The notes below the pieces were generated by a model that was given only the letters and a program-made list of their open reading frames with translations, was not told the DNA's origin and made no database searches. Positions 8,214 to 16,237 of a stretch of DNA of 21,790 nt are shown here, piece by piece (positions within the stretch are counted from its first letter, which is position 1; every line of letters begins with the position of its first letter). The stretch covers positions 1 through 21,790 of the forward strand of contig JBMOEL010000017.1 in NCBI GenBank assembly GCA_049314715.1, written 5' to 3'. The position numbers were made by a program, and so were the translations under genes. Origin of the DNA: JAFLDD01 sp049314715 (lineage in GTDB: Bacteria; Pseudomonadota; Alphaproteobacteria; Rickettsiales; UBA3002).

Positions 8214-8909
8214 TCAGCGCTTGTAATGGTAGACGAGGAAAATGACAAGGATGCCAAGCGCAATACCATACCACGTCACGATATAGCTAAGATGCTGATT
8301 ATAAAGTTTAATTTCTCCATCAAACGGTACGGGATAGACGTCAGGGTCTTGTTTACCGATCGCATCCACCGTCACGGGGGCGACGTTTTTGAGGTCTGCG
8401 GCAATCGCCATCAGCTCCGTGTCGCGCCCGAACCAGACATTTTTTTCTGAACTCGAAGCGGGTGTAAACGTATTGCGATCCGCGCCGACACGTATCATCC
8501 CCACCAAGGTTGTGTAGCCTTTAGCCACAGACTCAGGGCGCTCGGAAATCTCTTTACGTTTGGCAGGAACCCAACCGCGATTGACGATGACAACGCGACC
8601 ATCCTTCAGGCGAAGCGGTGCGAAAATATGATAACCAAGCGTGTCACGAAAATAGCGTGGCGTGACATGAAACTCCGTATCTTTCACCCACCAGCCAGAA
8701 AGTTTCACGCGCTCAAATTCATGCGCTGCGATGGTTTCGTTGGGTGGCAACTCAGCAAGCGGCTTTTCAGTTTTTGCCTGCTCGATGTTGGCGATTAAAC
8801 TCTCTTTCCACTGCAAGCGCTGTACTTGCCATGTGCCAAGCCCTAGCGTGACAATCATCGCGCTGATGAAAAATAACAACGGAATAGGGCGTGGTCTAGT
8901 GAATGGCAT
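8214..8909 (-). CDS. surf1: SURF1 family cytochrome oxidase assembly protein
   Basis: A 231-aa inner-membrane protein with the SURF1 architecture: one transmembrane helix near the N-terminus (PIPLLFFISAMIVTLGLG) and one at the C-terminus (YIVTWYGIALGILVIFLVY), with a periplasmic domain between them. Diagnostic segments include LGTWQVQRLQWKESLI, VIVNRGWVP and the terminal NQHLSYIVTWYGIA. SURF1 proteins help insert heme a into subunit I of aa3 oxidases. I select the ATG at 8909, which leaves a modest 14-base overlap with the DUF983 gene and follows GAGAAG; the longer reading from 8969 would add a Cys-rich extension with no family support. Its place behind ctaE and DUF983 is the standard alphaproteobacterial order. 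Confidence 0.93.
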   Translation of the reverse strand: MPFTRPRPIPLLFFISAMIVTLGLGTWQVQRLQWKESLIANIEQAKTEKPLAELPPNETIAAHEFERVKLSGWWVKDTEFHVTPRYFRDTLGYHIFAPLRLKDGRVVIVNRGWVPAKRKEISERPESVAKGYTTLVGMIRVGADRNTFTPASSSEKNVWFGRDTELMAIAADLKNVAPVTVDAIGKQDPDVYPVPFDGEIKLYNQHLSYIVTWYGIALGILVIFLVYHYKR

Positions 8910-9231
8910 TCTTCTCTCGCAAGCGATATTCGTAATGAATGAGATAGGACTTGGACACACGCAGCACATAAAAACAAGCAGCGAATGTCAAAGGCACCCA
9001 TAAAAGCGCATGCACCCAGAAGGGTGGCGACACGCTATATTCTAAAAATCCTGCACTGAAGGTGACAAGAAATCCAACAATCAGAATTGCAAAAAAAACA
9101 GGCCCATCACCCGAGTCGTGATCTTTCAAACTCAACCCGCAGTTTGGACATGCATCCACCACGCTAAGCACGCCCGTGAAGAGCGAAGCCTTAGCGCAGG
9201 CGGGACATTTGCAGGAAAGTGGAGAGGCCAT
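8896..9231 (-). CDS. DUF983 zinc-ribbon membrane protein
   Basis: A 111-aa protein with an N-terminal zinc-ribbon-like region (CPAC with Cys9/Cys12 and CPNC with Cys28/Cys31, plus an extra Cys7) followed by two transmembrane helices at about 46-64 and 70-88. This is the DUF983 family, regularly found between subunit III and SURF1 in alphaproteobacterial cox operons. A role in oxidase biogenesis is inferred only from that linkage. It overlaps the SURF1 start by 14 bases. Upstream lies a 144-base gap with a repeat, the largest break inside the operon, so it may depend on read-through from ctaE or on its own weak promoter. Confidence 0.87.
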   Translation of the reverse strand: MASPLSCKCPACAKASLFTGVLSVVDACPNCGLSLKDHDSGDGPVFFAILIVGFLVTFSAGFLEYSVSPPFWVHALLWVPLTFAACFYVLRVSKSYLIHYEYRLREKNAIH

Positions 9232-9248
9232 AACTACCCAAAAGTGGA

Positions 9249-9268
9249 TTCCAGCTTTCGCTGGAATG
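9249..9268. repeat. Perfect palindromic repeat in the ctaE-DUF983 gap
   Basis: ATTCCAGC (9249-9256), loop TTTC, GCTGGAAT (9261-9268): an eight-pair perfect stem. The core (tggATTCCAGC...GCTGGAATgacgg) resembles the short dispersed palindromes found in many proteobacterial genomes. There is no T-tract on either side, so it is more likely an extragenic repeat or an mRNA-stabilising hairpin than an intrinsic terminator. The rest of the gap up to 9361 includes GGCC-agta-GGCC and a GACTAGTC palindrome. Confidence 0.5.
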
Positions 9269-9361
9269 ACGGTTGATATACCCGTTATTCGAAGGCCAGT
9301 AGGCCTGAGTCAGCCATGAGCCCGCGAAGCGGCGCGGAGGACTAGTCAGTATGACGATGTC

Positions 9362-9380
9362 CGTAGCATTCAATACTACG
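9362..9380 (-). other. Hairpin spanning the ctaE stop codon
   Basis: CGTAG and CTACG with inner A-T/T-A and one G-T pair form a potential eight-pair stem across positions 9362-9380, including the ctaE TAG stop. No T-tract follows on the reverse strand, so it is at most a weak attenuator or a 3'-end stabiliser of the ctaE message. Confidence 0.25.
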
Positions 9381-10188
9381 AAGTAAGCCAGTAAATGCCG
9401 ATGAACAGGAACAACCAGACCACGTCTACGAAGTGCCAGTACCATGCCGCGAATTCAAAGCCCAAATGGCCTTCCTGTGTCATGGTGCCCGTATAGGCGC
9501 GACGCAAGCATACAGCGAGGAAGATGGTGCCGATAATCACGTGAATGCCATGGAAACCCGTCGCCATATAGAAGGTCGAGGCGTATTTTCCGTCGGTCAA
9601 TGCAAAGGCAGCGTGGGCATACTCATAGGCTTGGCAAATCGTGAAGCTAACGCCAAGGCCAACGGTCCACCACAAGGCAGTGCGCACCTCTTTCGTATTG
9701 CCCTGTAGCAGTGCTGCATGTGCCCATGTCACCGTCGTGCCAGAAAGTAGCAAAATGAGCGTATTCAAAAACGGCAAATCAAACGGATCAAAGGTGATGA
9801 TGCCTTCTGGTGGCCATACGCCTACCGTAATATTCCACGCGTCGGTGAGGGGTGCTTTGGGGAAGAACGCGGCACCAAAATACGCCCAGAAGAAACACAC
9901 GAAAAACATGACTTCTGACGCAATGAACAGCGCCATGCCTAAACGTAAACCAATACGCACTTTATCGGTGTGCGCCTTGTCATGCACGCCTTCACGAATC
10001 ACATCACGCCACCAGAAGAAGGCGCAGGCTGCGGTTGCTGCCAAACCCGCGAACAACACTAAATGCGCAAAGGCTTCCTTGTGTAAGGCCAGCGCTGCAC
10101 CAATCGCAATGGTGAGCATGCTGAAAGCGGTCACGACTGGCCAAGGGCTAGGATTGACCAGATGATAGGGATGTTTCTGTGCGCTCAT
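9376..10188 (-). CDS. ctaE: Cytochrome c oxidase subunit III
   Basis: A 270-aa protein with seven transmembrane helices, the full-length subunit III of aa3 oxidases. Typical segments are HPYHLVNPSPWPVV at the N-terminus, ASEVMFFVCFFWAYF with the conserved membrane glutamate, VWPPEGI, GTTVTWAHAALLQG, GFHGIHVIIGTIFL and the terminal FAAWYWHFVDVVWLFLFIGIYW. Subunit III binds lipids and stabilises proton uptake through the D channel; it has no redox cofactor. It follows ctaG by 12 bases. All expected parts are present and there is no sign of truncation. Confidence 0.97.
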   Translation of the reverse strand: MSAQKHPYHLVNPSPWPVVTAFSMLTIAIGAALALHKEAFAHLVLFAGLAATAACAFFWWRDVIREGVHDKAHTDKVRIGLRLGMALFIASEVMFFVCFFWAYFGAAFFPKAPLTDAWNITVGVWPPEGIITFDPFDLPFLNTLILLLSGTTVTWAHAALLQGNTKEVRTALWWTVGLGVSFTICQAYEYAHAAFALTDGKYASTFYMATGFHGIHVIIGTIFLAVCLRRAYTGTMTQEGHLGFEFAAWYWHFVDVVWLFLFIGIYWLTS

Positions 10189-10200
10189 AAAGGCCTCACG

Positions 10201-10722
10201 TTATTTTAGCTTATTGGCACTTTCATAGCTAAAAAACGTGTAAGATAAAGTAATATTTCGCAAATCCTTGAGGTCTTCGTCTTCTAATATGGCGGGGTCG
10301 ATGAAAAATGACACAGGGTAATTGGCAGTGGCCTTCGCACCAAGGCGCTGCTCTTCAAAACAAAAACACAGAATTTTGTTGAAATACTTACCCGCCGAAT
10401 GGGGTGAAACATTATAGATAGCCGTACCGCGCGTTGGGTAATTGGCAAGATTTTCGACGTGAAATGCGGTTAAGCGCTGCTCACCGATACGCACGTCTAC
10501 ATGGCGCTCAAGCGGTGTGAAGGTCCATGGTAATTTGGGGTCCATGTCGGTATTGAAGCTCACCGTAATTACTTTATCGCTAATCGTATCGGGCGCTTTT
10601 TTGGCAATCATCGGCGTACCGTCGAATCCCGTTACACGACAGAACATATTATAAAATGGCACGGCCGCATAGGCGAGCATCAACATCCCCACAGGTATGG
10701 CAATATAGGGCCAAACGCGCAT
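10201..10722 (-). CDS. ctaG: Cytochrome c oxidase assembly protein CtaG/Cox11
   Basis: A 173-aa copper chaperone delivering Cu to the CuB site of subunit I. A single N-terminal transmembrane helix (about residues 4-22) anchors a periplasmic immunoglobulin-like domain. The copper-binding CFCF motif is intact (Cys119, Cys121 in NKILCFCFEEQ), and a conserved Cys28 follows the helix in VPFYNMFCRVTG. The PVSFFIDP stretch and the terminal LSYTFF segment are family hallmarks. Only three bases separate it from coxF upstream. Confidence 0.96.
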   Translation of the reverse strand: MRVWPYIAIPVGMLMLAYAAVPFYNMFCRVTGFDGTPMIAKKAPDTISDKVITVSFNTDMDPKLPWTFTPLERHVDVRIGEQRLTAFHVENLANYPTRGTAIYNVSPHSAGKYFNKILCFCFEEQRLGAKATANYPVSFFIDPAILEDEDLKDLRNITLSYTFFSYESANKLK

Positions 10723-10725
10723 GGA

Positions 10726-10845
10726 TTATTGTCCAGTGACTTTGAGAATCGTCAGATAGTAAAAGACGAATACGACGAGCATCAGAATGGCAAATAGTAA
10801 CCAGTTCTTGCGCTTTTTCTGTTGATGAGTTTTTTCGTGTGGCAT
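10726..10845 (-). CDS. coxF: CoxF-like small single-pass membrane protein (39 aa)
   Basis: A very short gene reading MPHEKTHQQKKRKN, then a hydrophobic helix WLLFAILMLVVFVFYYLTIL and a short tail ending in VTGQ. Size, a basic N-terminus followed by one transmembrane helix, and position exactly between ctaB and ctaG match the small CoxF protein of alphaproteobacterial oxidase operons. Spacing is tight: 15 bases after ctaB and 3 before ctaG. Its role is presumed to be in oxidase assembly; the biochemical function is unclear. It is short enough to be missed by gene finders with a length cut-off, but codon structure and spacing support it. Confidence 0.8.
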   Translation of the reverse strand: MPHEKTHQQKKRKNWLLFAILMLVVFVFYYLTILKVTGQ

Positions 10846-10860
10846 GAGAAACTTTCGTAA

Positions 10861-11781
10861 TTACGCGCTGATGAGCAGGTGTGCAATGAAGCGATCCGTC
10901 AGCAATGCGCCAAAGAGAATGAATAAATAGAGGATGGAAAATCCGAATAAGCGCATCGCGTCTTTAGGAACGTCAGAGCGCAAGACACGCCACGCATGCC
11001 AAAGGTAATTCACGCCCAGTGCCACGGCCACTACACCATACACCACGCCAACATTTGAGAACCAAAGTGGCGCGAGGCTGCTTACAACCAGCAAAGCACT
11101 ATAGATGAAAATTTCACGTTTGGTGCGCGTGAGCCCATGCGTGACGGGCAACATCGGCACGCGCGCCTTGGCATAATCATCATGACGGTAGAGCGCCAGC
11201 GCCCAAAAATGCGACGGTGTCCAAATGAAGACAATCAGAAATAACAACCACGGCGTTATCGCCCACGCATCGCCCGTGGCGGCGGCCCAACCAATGACGG
11301 CGGGGAAGGCACCTGCGGCACCGCCAATCACGATATTATGGGGCGTCGAGCGCTTGAGTAGCATGGTGTAAATCACCGCATAAAAGAAAATCGCAAATGC
11401 CAGCCATGCGGCGGCCACCCAATTGAGCGCCAAGCCCATGAGCCCTACAGAGGTCACGGATAATACAAGTCCCATCACCAGCGCATCGTCTTTGGCGATA
11501 CGACCTGCAGGAACAGGGCGCGACGCTGTGCGCTTCATCAGCGCGTCAATATCATGGTCATAATACATGTTGATGGCGCCGCCCGCACCTGAAGCAAGCG
11601 CGATACACACAATCGCAATCACTTGTAAAAACGGATGGATATGTACAGGCGCAAGCCACAATCCCGTCGCGCCCGTGAAGACAACCAACGACATAACGCC
11701 AGGCTTCAGCAGCGTGAAGTAATCCGCGATGCTGGAATCCATACCATGTAAACTCACAACGTCAGTGGATGTTTTTGTCAT
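10861..11781 (-). CDS. ctaB: Protoheme IX farnesyltransferase (heme O synthase)
   Basis: A 306-aa polytopic member of the UbiA prenyltransferase superfamily, attaching a farnesyl group to heme b to give heme O, the precursor of heme A in the oxidase. The prenyl-diphosphate/Mg site NxxxDxxxD is present as NMYYDHDID (71-79), followed by the conserved KRTASRPVPAGRI. The second family block is IVFIWTPSHFWALALYRHDDYA, then a KARVPMLPV stretch. Start at 11781 has only a weak ribosome binding site; Met14 is an alternative that retains the whole domain. No heme A synthase (ctaA) is in this window, so it must lie elsewhere. Confidence 0.97.
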   Translation of the reverse strand: MTKTSTDVVSLHGMDSSIADYFTLLKPGVMSLVVFTGATGLWLAPVHIHPFLQVIAIVCIALASGAGGAINMYYDHDIDALMKRTASRPVPAGRIAKDDALVMGLVLSVTSVGLMGLALNWVAAAWLAFAIFFYAVIYTMLLKRSTPHNIVIGGAAGAFPAVIGWAAATGDAWAITPWLLFLIVFIWTPSHFWALALYRHDDYAKARVPMLPVTHGLTRTKREIFIYSALLVVSSLAPLWFSNVGVVYGVVAVALGVNYLWHAWRVLRSDVPKDAMRLFGFSILYLFILFGALLTDRFIAHLLISA

Positions 11782-11821
11782 AAACCGTGTTTAACGCTTC
11801 AAACAATAGAGCGCAACTACA

Positions 11822-12133
11822 TCATGAATCTCGATTCTTTCGAGAATAATAATGAGAAGAAAATAAGGTGCGAGTTAAAGCTAATATGCCAGTAAATAGC
11901 AACAAACCTAGCATAGGGTAAACTTTAATCAATTTCAGTAAAGCAATTGAGGCAACAATAATGAAAATAAATATGCCAAAAATTTCCAATAACGAACGGG
12001 CTCTCGGAACGGCTTTCAGCTCCTCAGTTGACAGCGCCGCGCGCGCACGTTTATTGCGCCTAACTATCAAGAAGGCCAAAATAATAAATAATAAAAGCGG
12101 AATGCCAGGAAAAATCAGCAGCAATTCCAACAT
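11822..12133 (-). CDS. Small hydrophobic protein of unknown function inside the cox operon
   Basis: A 103-aa protein that I do not recognise. It has three hydrophobic stretches (about 2-24, 49-68 and 72-90), a basic loop RRNKRARAA after the first and a charged, Ser/Tyr/Arg-rich tail, so it is predicted to be an inner-membrane protein. It lies between ctaD (15 bases upstream) and ctaB (40 bases downstream), where most alphaproteobacterial operons have nothing. Its DNA is visibly richer in A and T than the flanking cox genes, hinting at a later acquisition or relaxed selection. An AAGG about ten bases before the ATG can serve as ribosome binding site. Position suggests a role in oxidase assembly or as an accessory small subunit, but nothing in the sequence proves it. 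Confidence 0.68.
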   Translation of the reverse strand: MLELLLIFPGIPLLLFIILAFLIVRRNKRARAALSTEELKAVPRARSLLEIFGIFIFIIVASIALLKLIKVYPMLGLLLFTGILALTRTLFSSHYYSRKNRDS

Positions 12134-12148
12134 TATTGATTGCCTTGG

Positions 12149-13774
12149 TTAGTGATGGCCACCCGATTTACTCATATCTGGCTGATCCTCGAACGTATGG
12201 AACGGCGGTGGTGAGGGTAGGGTCCACTCCAGTGTTTTCGCACCTTCACCCCATGGATTATCACCCGCGGGACGTTTGCGCACGAACATGTCGATGACGA
12301 CATAGAGGAAGAAAAGTGCGCCAAAGCCAGCAATATAAGAGCCAATCGACGACCAATAATTCCATTCCGCATACACATCCGGATAGTCAGGGATACGGCG
12401 TGGCATACCAGCAAGGCCCAAGAAATGCTGCGGGAAGAAGGTCAGGTTGGTGCCGATGAAGAAAATCCAGAAATGGGTTTTCGCCAATACTTCACTATAG
12501 CGATAGCCGGTGATTTTCGGAATCCAGTAATAGAAACCCGTGAACACACCGAACAAGGCGCCAAGGCTCATTGCATAATGGAAATGCGCCACCACGTAAT
12601 AGGTATCATGCATCGCGATGTCGATGGCGGTATTGGCAAGCACCACGCCCGTAACACCACCCACGGTGAACAGGAAAATGAAACCAATCGCAAATACCAT
12701 TGGCGTATTAAAGCGAATTGAGCCGCCCCACATAGTGGCAATCCACGAGAAGATTTTGATGCCTGTTGGTACCGCAATCACCATCGTTGCGAGCATGTAG
12801 TAGGCTTCCGTATCAGGGTCCATACCCACCGAGAACATGTGATGCGCCCAAACGATAAAGCCGAGCACGCCGATGCAGCTCATTGCGCCAACCATGCCGA
12901 GATAGCCAAATACTGGCTTTTTCGAGAAGGTCGAGACGACCTCCGAGATAATACCGAAGGCAGGTAGAATCAGTACATACACCTCAGGATGGCCAAAGAA
13001 CCAGAACAAGTGTTGATAGAGAACGGGGTCGCCACCACCTGCTGGGTTGAAGAAATTCGTCCCCAAGTTGCGGTCGGTGAGCAGCATGGTAATCGCGCCA
13101 GCCAAAACAGGAAGTGCGAGCAAGAGCAAGAATGCCGTAATCAGAATCGACCATGGGAATAGCGGCATTTTGAAGAGCGTCATGCCCGGTGCGCGCATAT
13201 TGAAAATCGTCACGATAAAGTTAATCGCGCCAAGAATCGACGAGATACCCGCAAGGTGCAGCGAGAAAATCGCCAGATCTACTGCCATGCCGCGATGCAG
13301 ACCATCCACCACCGAAAGCGGCGGATAAACCGTCCAACCCGTACCCACGCCGCGCGCTTCACCCACGCCGACAACCGACGACGCCAGCAATAAAATAAGC
13401 GCAGGAACCAGTAGCCAGAACGAAATATTATTCATGCGTGGGAACGCCATGTCGGGCGCACCAATCATCAGCGGCACCGCAAAGTTACCAAACCCACCAA
13501 TCAATGCAGGCATGATGAGGAAGAACACCATCAGGAAGGCGTGAGCGGTGAGGAACACGTTGTAAAGTTGATAGTCGCCACCAAACACCTGATCGCCAGG
13601 ATATTGCAGCTCAGCGCGCAGCGCGATGGAGAAGGCAGCACCCAACAAGCCCGCGACCACCGCATAGATCAAATACATCACCCCGATGTCTTTGTGGTTG
13701 GTCGAATAAAGCCAACGACGCCAGCCTTTAGGCGCGTGGTCGTGATGGTCGTCATGATGATCGTGATGGGTCAT
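12149..13774 (-). CDS. ctaD: Cytochrome c oxidase subunit I
   Basis: A 541-aa heme-copper oxidase catalytic subunit with twelve predicted transmembrane helices. All metal ligands are visible: the low-spin heme His78 in FLTAHAFLMVFF, the CuB His with its cross-linked Tyr in GHPEVYVLILPAFGII, the CuB His pair in WAHHMFSVGMD, and the heme a and a3 His residues in HDTYYVVAHFHYAMSLG. HPEVY and the preceding GGGDP loop mark an A-type (aa3) oxidase. The N-terminus is a His/Asp-rich tract (MTHHDHHDDHHDH), which could bind metal but is a common decoration in this family. It begins 21 bases after the ctaC stop with GAGG upstream of the ATG. Confidence 0.98.
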   Translation of the reverse strand: MTHHDHHDDHHDHAPKGWRRWLYSTNHKDIGVMYLIYAVVAGLLGAAFSIALRAELQYPGDQVFGGDYQLYNVFLTAHAFLMVFFLIMPALIGGFGNFAVPLMIGAPDMAFPRMNNISFWLLVPALILLLASSVVGVGEARGVGTGWTVYPPLSVVDGLHRGMAVDLAIFSLHLAGISSILGAINFIVTIFNMRAPGMTLFKMPLFPWSILITAFLLLLALPVLAGAITMLLTDRNLGTNFFNPAGGGDPVLYQHLFWFFGHPEVYVLILPAFGIISEVVSTFSKKPVFGYLGMVGAMSCIGVLGFIVWAHHMFSVGMDPDTEAYYMLATMVIAVPTGIKIFSWIATMWGGSIRFNTPMVFAIGFIFLFTVGGVTGVVLANTAIDIAMHDTYYVVAHFHYAMSLGALFGVFTGFYYWIPKITGYRYSEVLAKTHFWIFFIGTNLTFFPQHFLGLAGMPRRIPDYPDVYAEWNYWSSIGSYIAGFGALFFLYVVIDMFVRKRPAGDNPWGEGAKTLEWTLPSPPPFHTFEDQPDMSKSGGHH

Positions 13775-13795
13775 ACTCTGTGCCTCGTTCTTATT

Positions 13796-14719
13796 TTATA
13801 CAGCGTGTTTCACTTTCGCCCACGCCAGCCATGCTTCATATGCAGCTTCGGAGACGACGTTAATTTGAATCGGCATGAAGCCATGCAATTTTCCGCATAG
13901 CTCAGAGCACTGGCCGTAATAAATACCCTCTTTTTCCGCTTTGAACCATGTTTCGTTCAGTCTTCCTGGAATCGCGTCCATCTTCACGCCGAAGGCAGGC
14001 AGCGCAAACGCGTGGGACACGTCCGCCCCTGTTAGCTGTATGCGAACAGTTTTACCAACGGGTATGACAATCGGATTATCCACCGCCAATAAACGTGGCT
14101 CACCTTCTAGCAACTCGTCGTCTTTCTTGATGTTGCTATCAAATCCTACGGCTTCGTCAGGATATTCGTAGCTCCAATACCACTGATTACCAACCGCCTT
14201 TACCGTCAAATCAGGATTGGCGATAATGGCCTCATTATCCATGAAGTAATGCACGCGAAGCGCAGGAATCGCGATGCCCACGAGAATCAGAATCGGCAGC
14301 ACCGTCCACACCACTTCGACCAACACATTATGGGTTGTTTTGCTAGGAACGGGATTGCGTTTCTCACGGAAACGAACACAGGCATAAGTCAGAAGCGCTA
14401 AAACAACGATGGTAATAATCGTAATAATCACCAACAGCACTTCATGCAGCCAAACGAGTTGCTCCATGACAGGGGACTGCGCGGTTTGGAAACTCAATTG
14501 ACGCGGCACCGCATGACCAACGATATTGGCAGGGTCAAATTTCAGCGCATCGGGAATGACATTCACATCCACCTCTGGAGCAGCAGGCGCAGCTTCCTGA
14601 GCTGTTTCAGCTGCCGCCGCTTTTTCTTCTGCGTGTGCGGAAGGGGTAATGAAATAAGCGCTCAGCACCATCGCCGCCAGCGCAATAACCATACGAGTCT
14701 TCATGGGCAATCCATTCAT
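13796..14719 (-). CDS. ctaC: Cytochrome c oxidase subunit II (CuA subunit)
   Basis: A 307-aa protein with a signal sequence (hydrophobic stretch at about 10-24, likely cleaved after SAHA near residue 30), an Ala/Glu-rich linker, two transmembrane helices (about 88-113 and 134-155) and a periplasmic cupredoxin domain. The CuA site is complete: His236, Cys271, Glu273, Cys275, His279 and Met282 in the DVSHAF and YGQCSELCGKLHGFM segments, with the aromatic electron-entry patch QWYWSYEYPD at 179-188. There is no C-terminal cytochrome c domain, so it is an aa3 rather than a caa3 subunit. An ATG at 14704 (MKTR) is a reasonable alternative start. As first gene of the cox operon it is divergent from tldD. 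Confidence 0.97.
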   Translation of the reverse strand: MNGLPMKTRMVIALAAMVLSAYFITPSAHAEEKAAAAETAQEAAPAAPEVDVNVIPDALKFDPANIVGHAVPRQLSFQTAQSPVMEQLVWLHEVLLVIITIITIVVLALLTYACVRFREKRNPVPSKTTHNVLVEVVWTVLPILILVGIAIPALRVHYFMDNEAIIANPDLTVKAVGNQWYWSYEYPDEAVGFDSNIKKDDELLEGEPRLLAVDNPIVIPVGKTVRIQLTGADVSHAFALPAFGVKMDAIPGRLNETWFKAEKEGIYYGQCSELCGKLHGFMPIQINVVSEAAYEAWLAWAKVKHAV

Positions 14720-14755
14720 TGAGAGAACAGTGCGTTGCTAATCCATCGCCCGTCT

Positions 14756-14784
14756 TTGTGCAAGCCCTTTACCGTTTCTTATAA
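14756..14784 (+). promoter_or_regulatory. Candidate tldD promoter in the ctaC-tldD divergent region
   Basis: TTGTGC (14756-14761), a 17-base spacer and TTATAA (14779-14784) fit a housekeeping promoter for tldD, with transcription starting near 14791 and a leader of about 37 bases. The 108-base divergent region must also carry the cox operon promoter; on the reverse strand only a weak candidate is visible (TTGCAC, 17 bases, TAGCAA). Confidence 0.5.
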
Positions 14785-14827
14785 ATGAACACTTTATTTT
14801 TGCGTCTGCAGTCACCATATTGCGTAC

Positions 14828-16237
14828 ATGAACGCTTTTTCCCCCCTAGAATCTCCCACCACCACGCGCCAACTCGAAGACGCCCTACATGGCGCGGACG
14901 ACGGTGAGCTGTACCTCGAATATCGCGCATCCGAAAGTTATGTGTTCGACGACGGTAGGCTTAAGCAGGCTTCGCAGGACACCTCGCAAGGCTTTGGTCT
15001 GCGCGGTGTTAAGGGCGAAACCTCTGCCTATGCGCATTCTGCCGAACTGAGTGAGGAGGCGATTGCGCGGGCGGTGAAAACCGTAAAAACGGTGGATCAC
15101 GGTCAACCTTCGGTCAAAACCGAGATTGCACCGCGCTTTGGTGCAAATCATACCTTATATACAGGCGCGAACCCTATTGATGCCGTCGCTTTTCCTGCCA
15201 AATTGAAACTACTTGAAGAAATCGACGCCTATTTGCGCGCCCGCGACCCGCGCGTGAAACAGGTCAGCGCAACGTTGGCAGGAAGTTGGCAACATATCGA
15301 GATTTGGCGCGCAGGTGGCGAACGTGCCGCCGATATGCGACCACTGGTGCGTCTCTCGATTCAGGTGGTCGTCGAGCAGCATGGTCGCATGGAATCGGGC
15401 TCCTCAGGAGCGGGGGGTCGTTATCTCTATGAAAAAATAATGTTGCCCAACGGCTGGAAAACGCAAGCCGACGAAGCGCTGCGCCAAGCCTTAGTGAATC
15501 TCGAATCCGTTCCCGCACCAGCGGGGGAGCTTCCTGTAGTGCTGGGTGCAGGCTGGTGTGGTGTGTTGCTGCACGAAGCGATCGGCCATGGGCTTGAGGG
15601 GGATTTTAATCGCAAAGGCTCCTCGACCTTTTCAGGGCGTATCGGTGAGCAGGTCGCGGCAAAAGGCGTGACCGTGGTGGATGATGGTACCTTCGAAAAT
15701 CGGCGCGGCAGCTTGACCATTGATGATGAAGGAACGCCAACGCAGCGCAATGTGCTCATCGAGGATGGCATTCTCAAAGGCTACATCCAAGACCGCATGA
15801 ATGCGCGGCTGATGAACGTTGCCGCAACGGGCAATGGTCGGCGCGAATCCTACGCGCATCTACCCATGCCGCGCATGACGAACACCTTTATGTTGAATGG
15901 CAATCACACGCAGGAAGAAATGATACAAAGCGTCAAACGTGGTGTCTATGCAGCCCATATGGGCGGCGGGCAGGTGGATATTACCAGCGGCAAATTTGTG
16001 TTCAATGTTACCGAAGGCTATTTGATTGAGGATGGTAAAATCACCACGCCGCTCAAAGGCATTACACTCATTGGCTCTGGCCCTGAAATTATGGGAAAAA
16101 TCAGCATGATTGGCAACGACATGGCGCTCGACCCTGGTGTGGGCACCTGCGGCAAAGCTGGCCAATCCGTTCCAGTCGGCGTTGGCCAGCCCTCGCTTTT
16201 AATTTCCGCTATGACGGTCGGCGGTACGGCTGTTTAA
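14828..16237 (+). CDS. tldD: TldD family metalloprotease
   Basis: A 469-aa full-length TldD. The zinc site is HEAIGHGLEGD (His249, Glu250, His254), with the third ligand Cys441 in GVGTCGKAGQ near the C-terminus. The MESGSSGAGGR block and the C-terminal ISAMTVGGTA are typical. TldD normally forms a heterodimer with TldE/PmbA, which lacks the metal site, and degrades or trims unfolded peptides; in E. coli the pair matures microcin B17 and clears CcdA. No tldE is in the window. tldD divergent from the coxB/ctaC operon is a familiar alphaproteobacterial arrangement. There is no clear ribosome binding site before the ATG. Its TAA overlaps, by four bases, the stop of the convergent Arg/Asp-rich gene. 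Confidence 0.96.
   Translation: MNAFSPLESPTTTRQLEDALHGADDGELYLEYRASESYVFDDGRLKQASQDTSQGFGLRGVKGETSAYAHSAELSEEAIARAVKTVKTVDHGQPSVKTEIAPRFGANHTLYTGANPIDAVAFPAKLKLLEEIDAYLRARDPRVKQVSATLAGSWQHIEIWRAGGERAADMRPLVRLSIQVVVEQHGRMESGSSGAGGRYLYEKIMLPNGWKTQADEALRQALVNLESVPAPAGELPVVLGAGWCGVLLHEAIGHGLEGDFNRKGSSTFSGRIGEQVAAKGVTVVDDGTFENRRGSLTIDDEGTPTQRNVLIEDGILKGYIQDRMNARLMNVAATGNGRRESYAHLPMPRMTNTFMLNGNHTQEEMIQSVKRGVYAAHMGGGQVDITSGKFVFNVTEGYLIEDGKITTPLKGITLIGSGPEIMGKISMIGNDMALDPGVGTCGKAGQSVPVGVGQPSLLISAMTVGGTAV

Noticed and set aside
9641..10165. Long forward open frame (174 codons) opposite ctaE
   Set aside because: It is the antisense of a highly conserved seven-helix subunit; its composition is rich in Lys, Ser and Pro, and it has no ribosome binding site or recognisable domain.
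12149..12190. His/Asp-rich N-terminus of ctaD (13733-13774) as a special metal-sensing domain
   Set aside because: Similar His-rich N-terminal decorations are common in alphaproteobacterial subunit I proteins; nothing further supports a sensor role.
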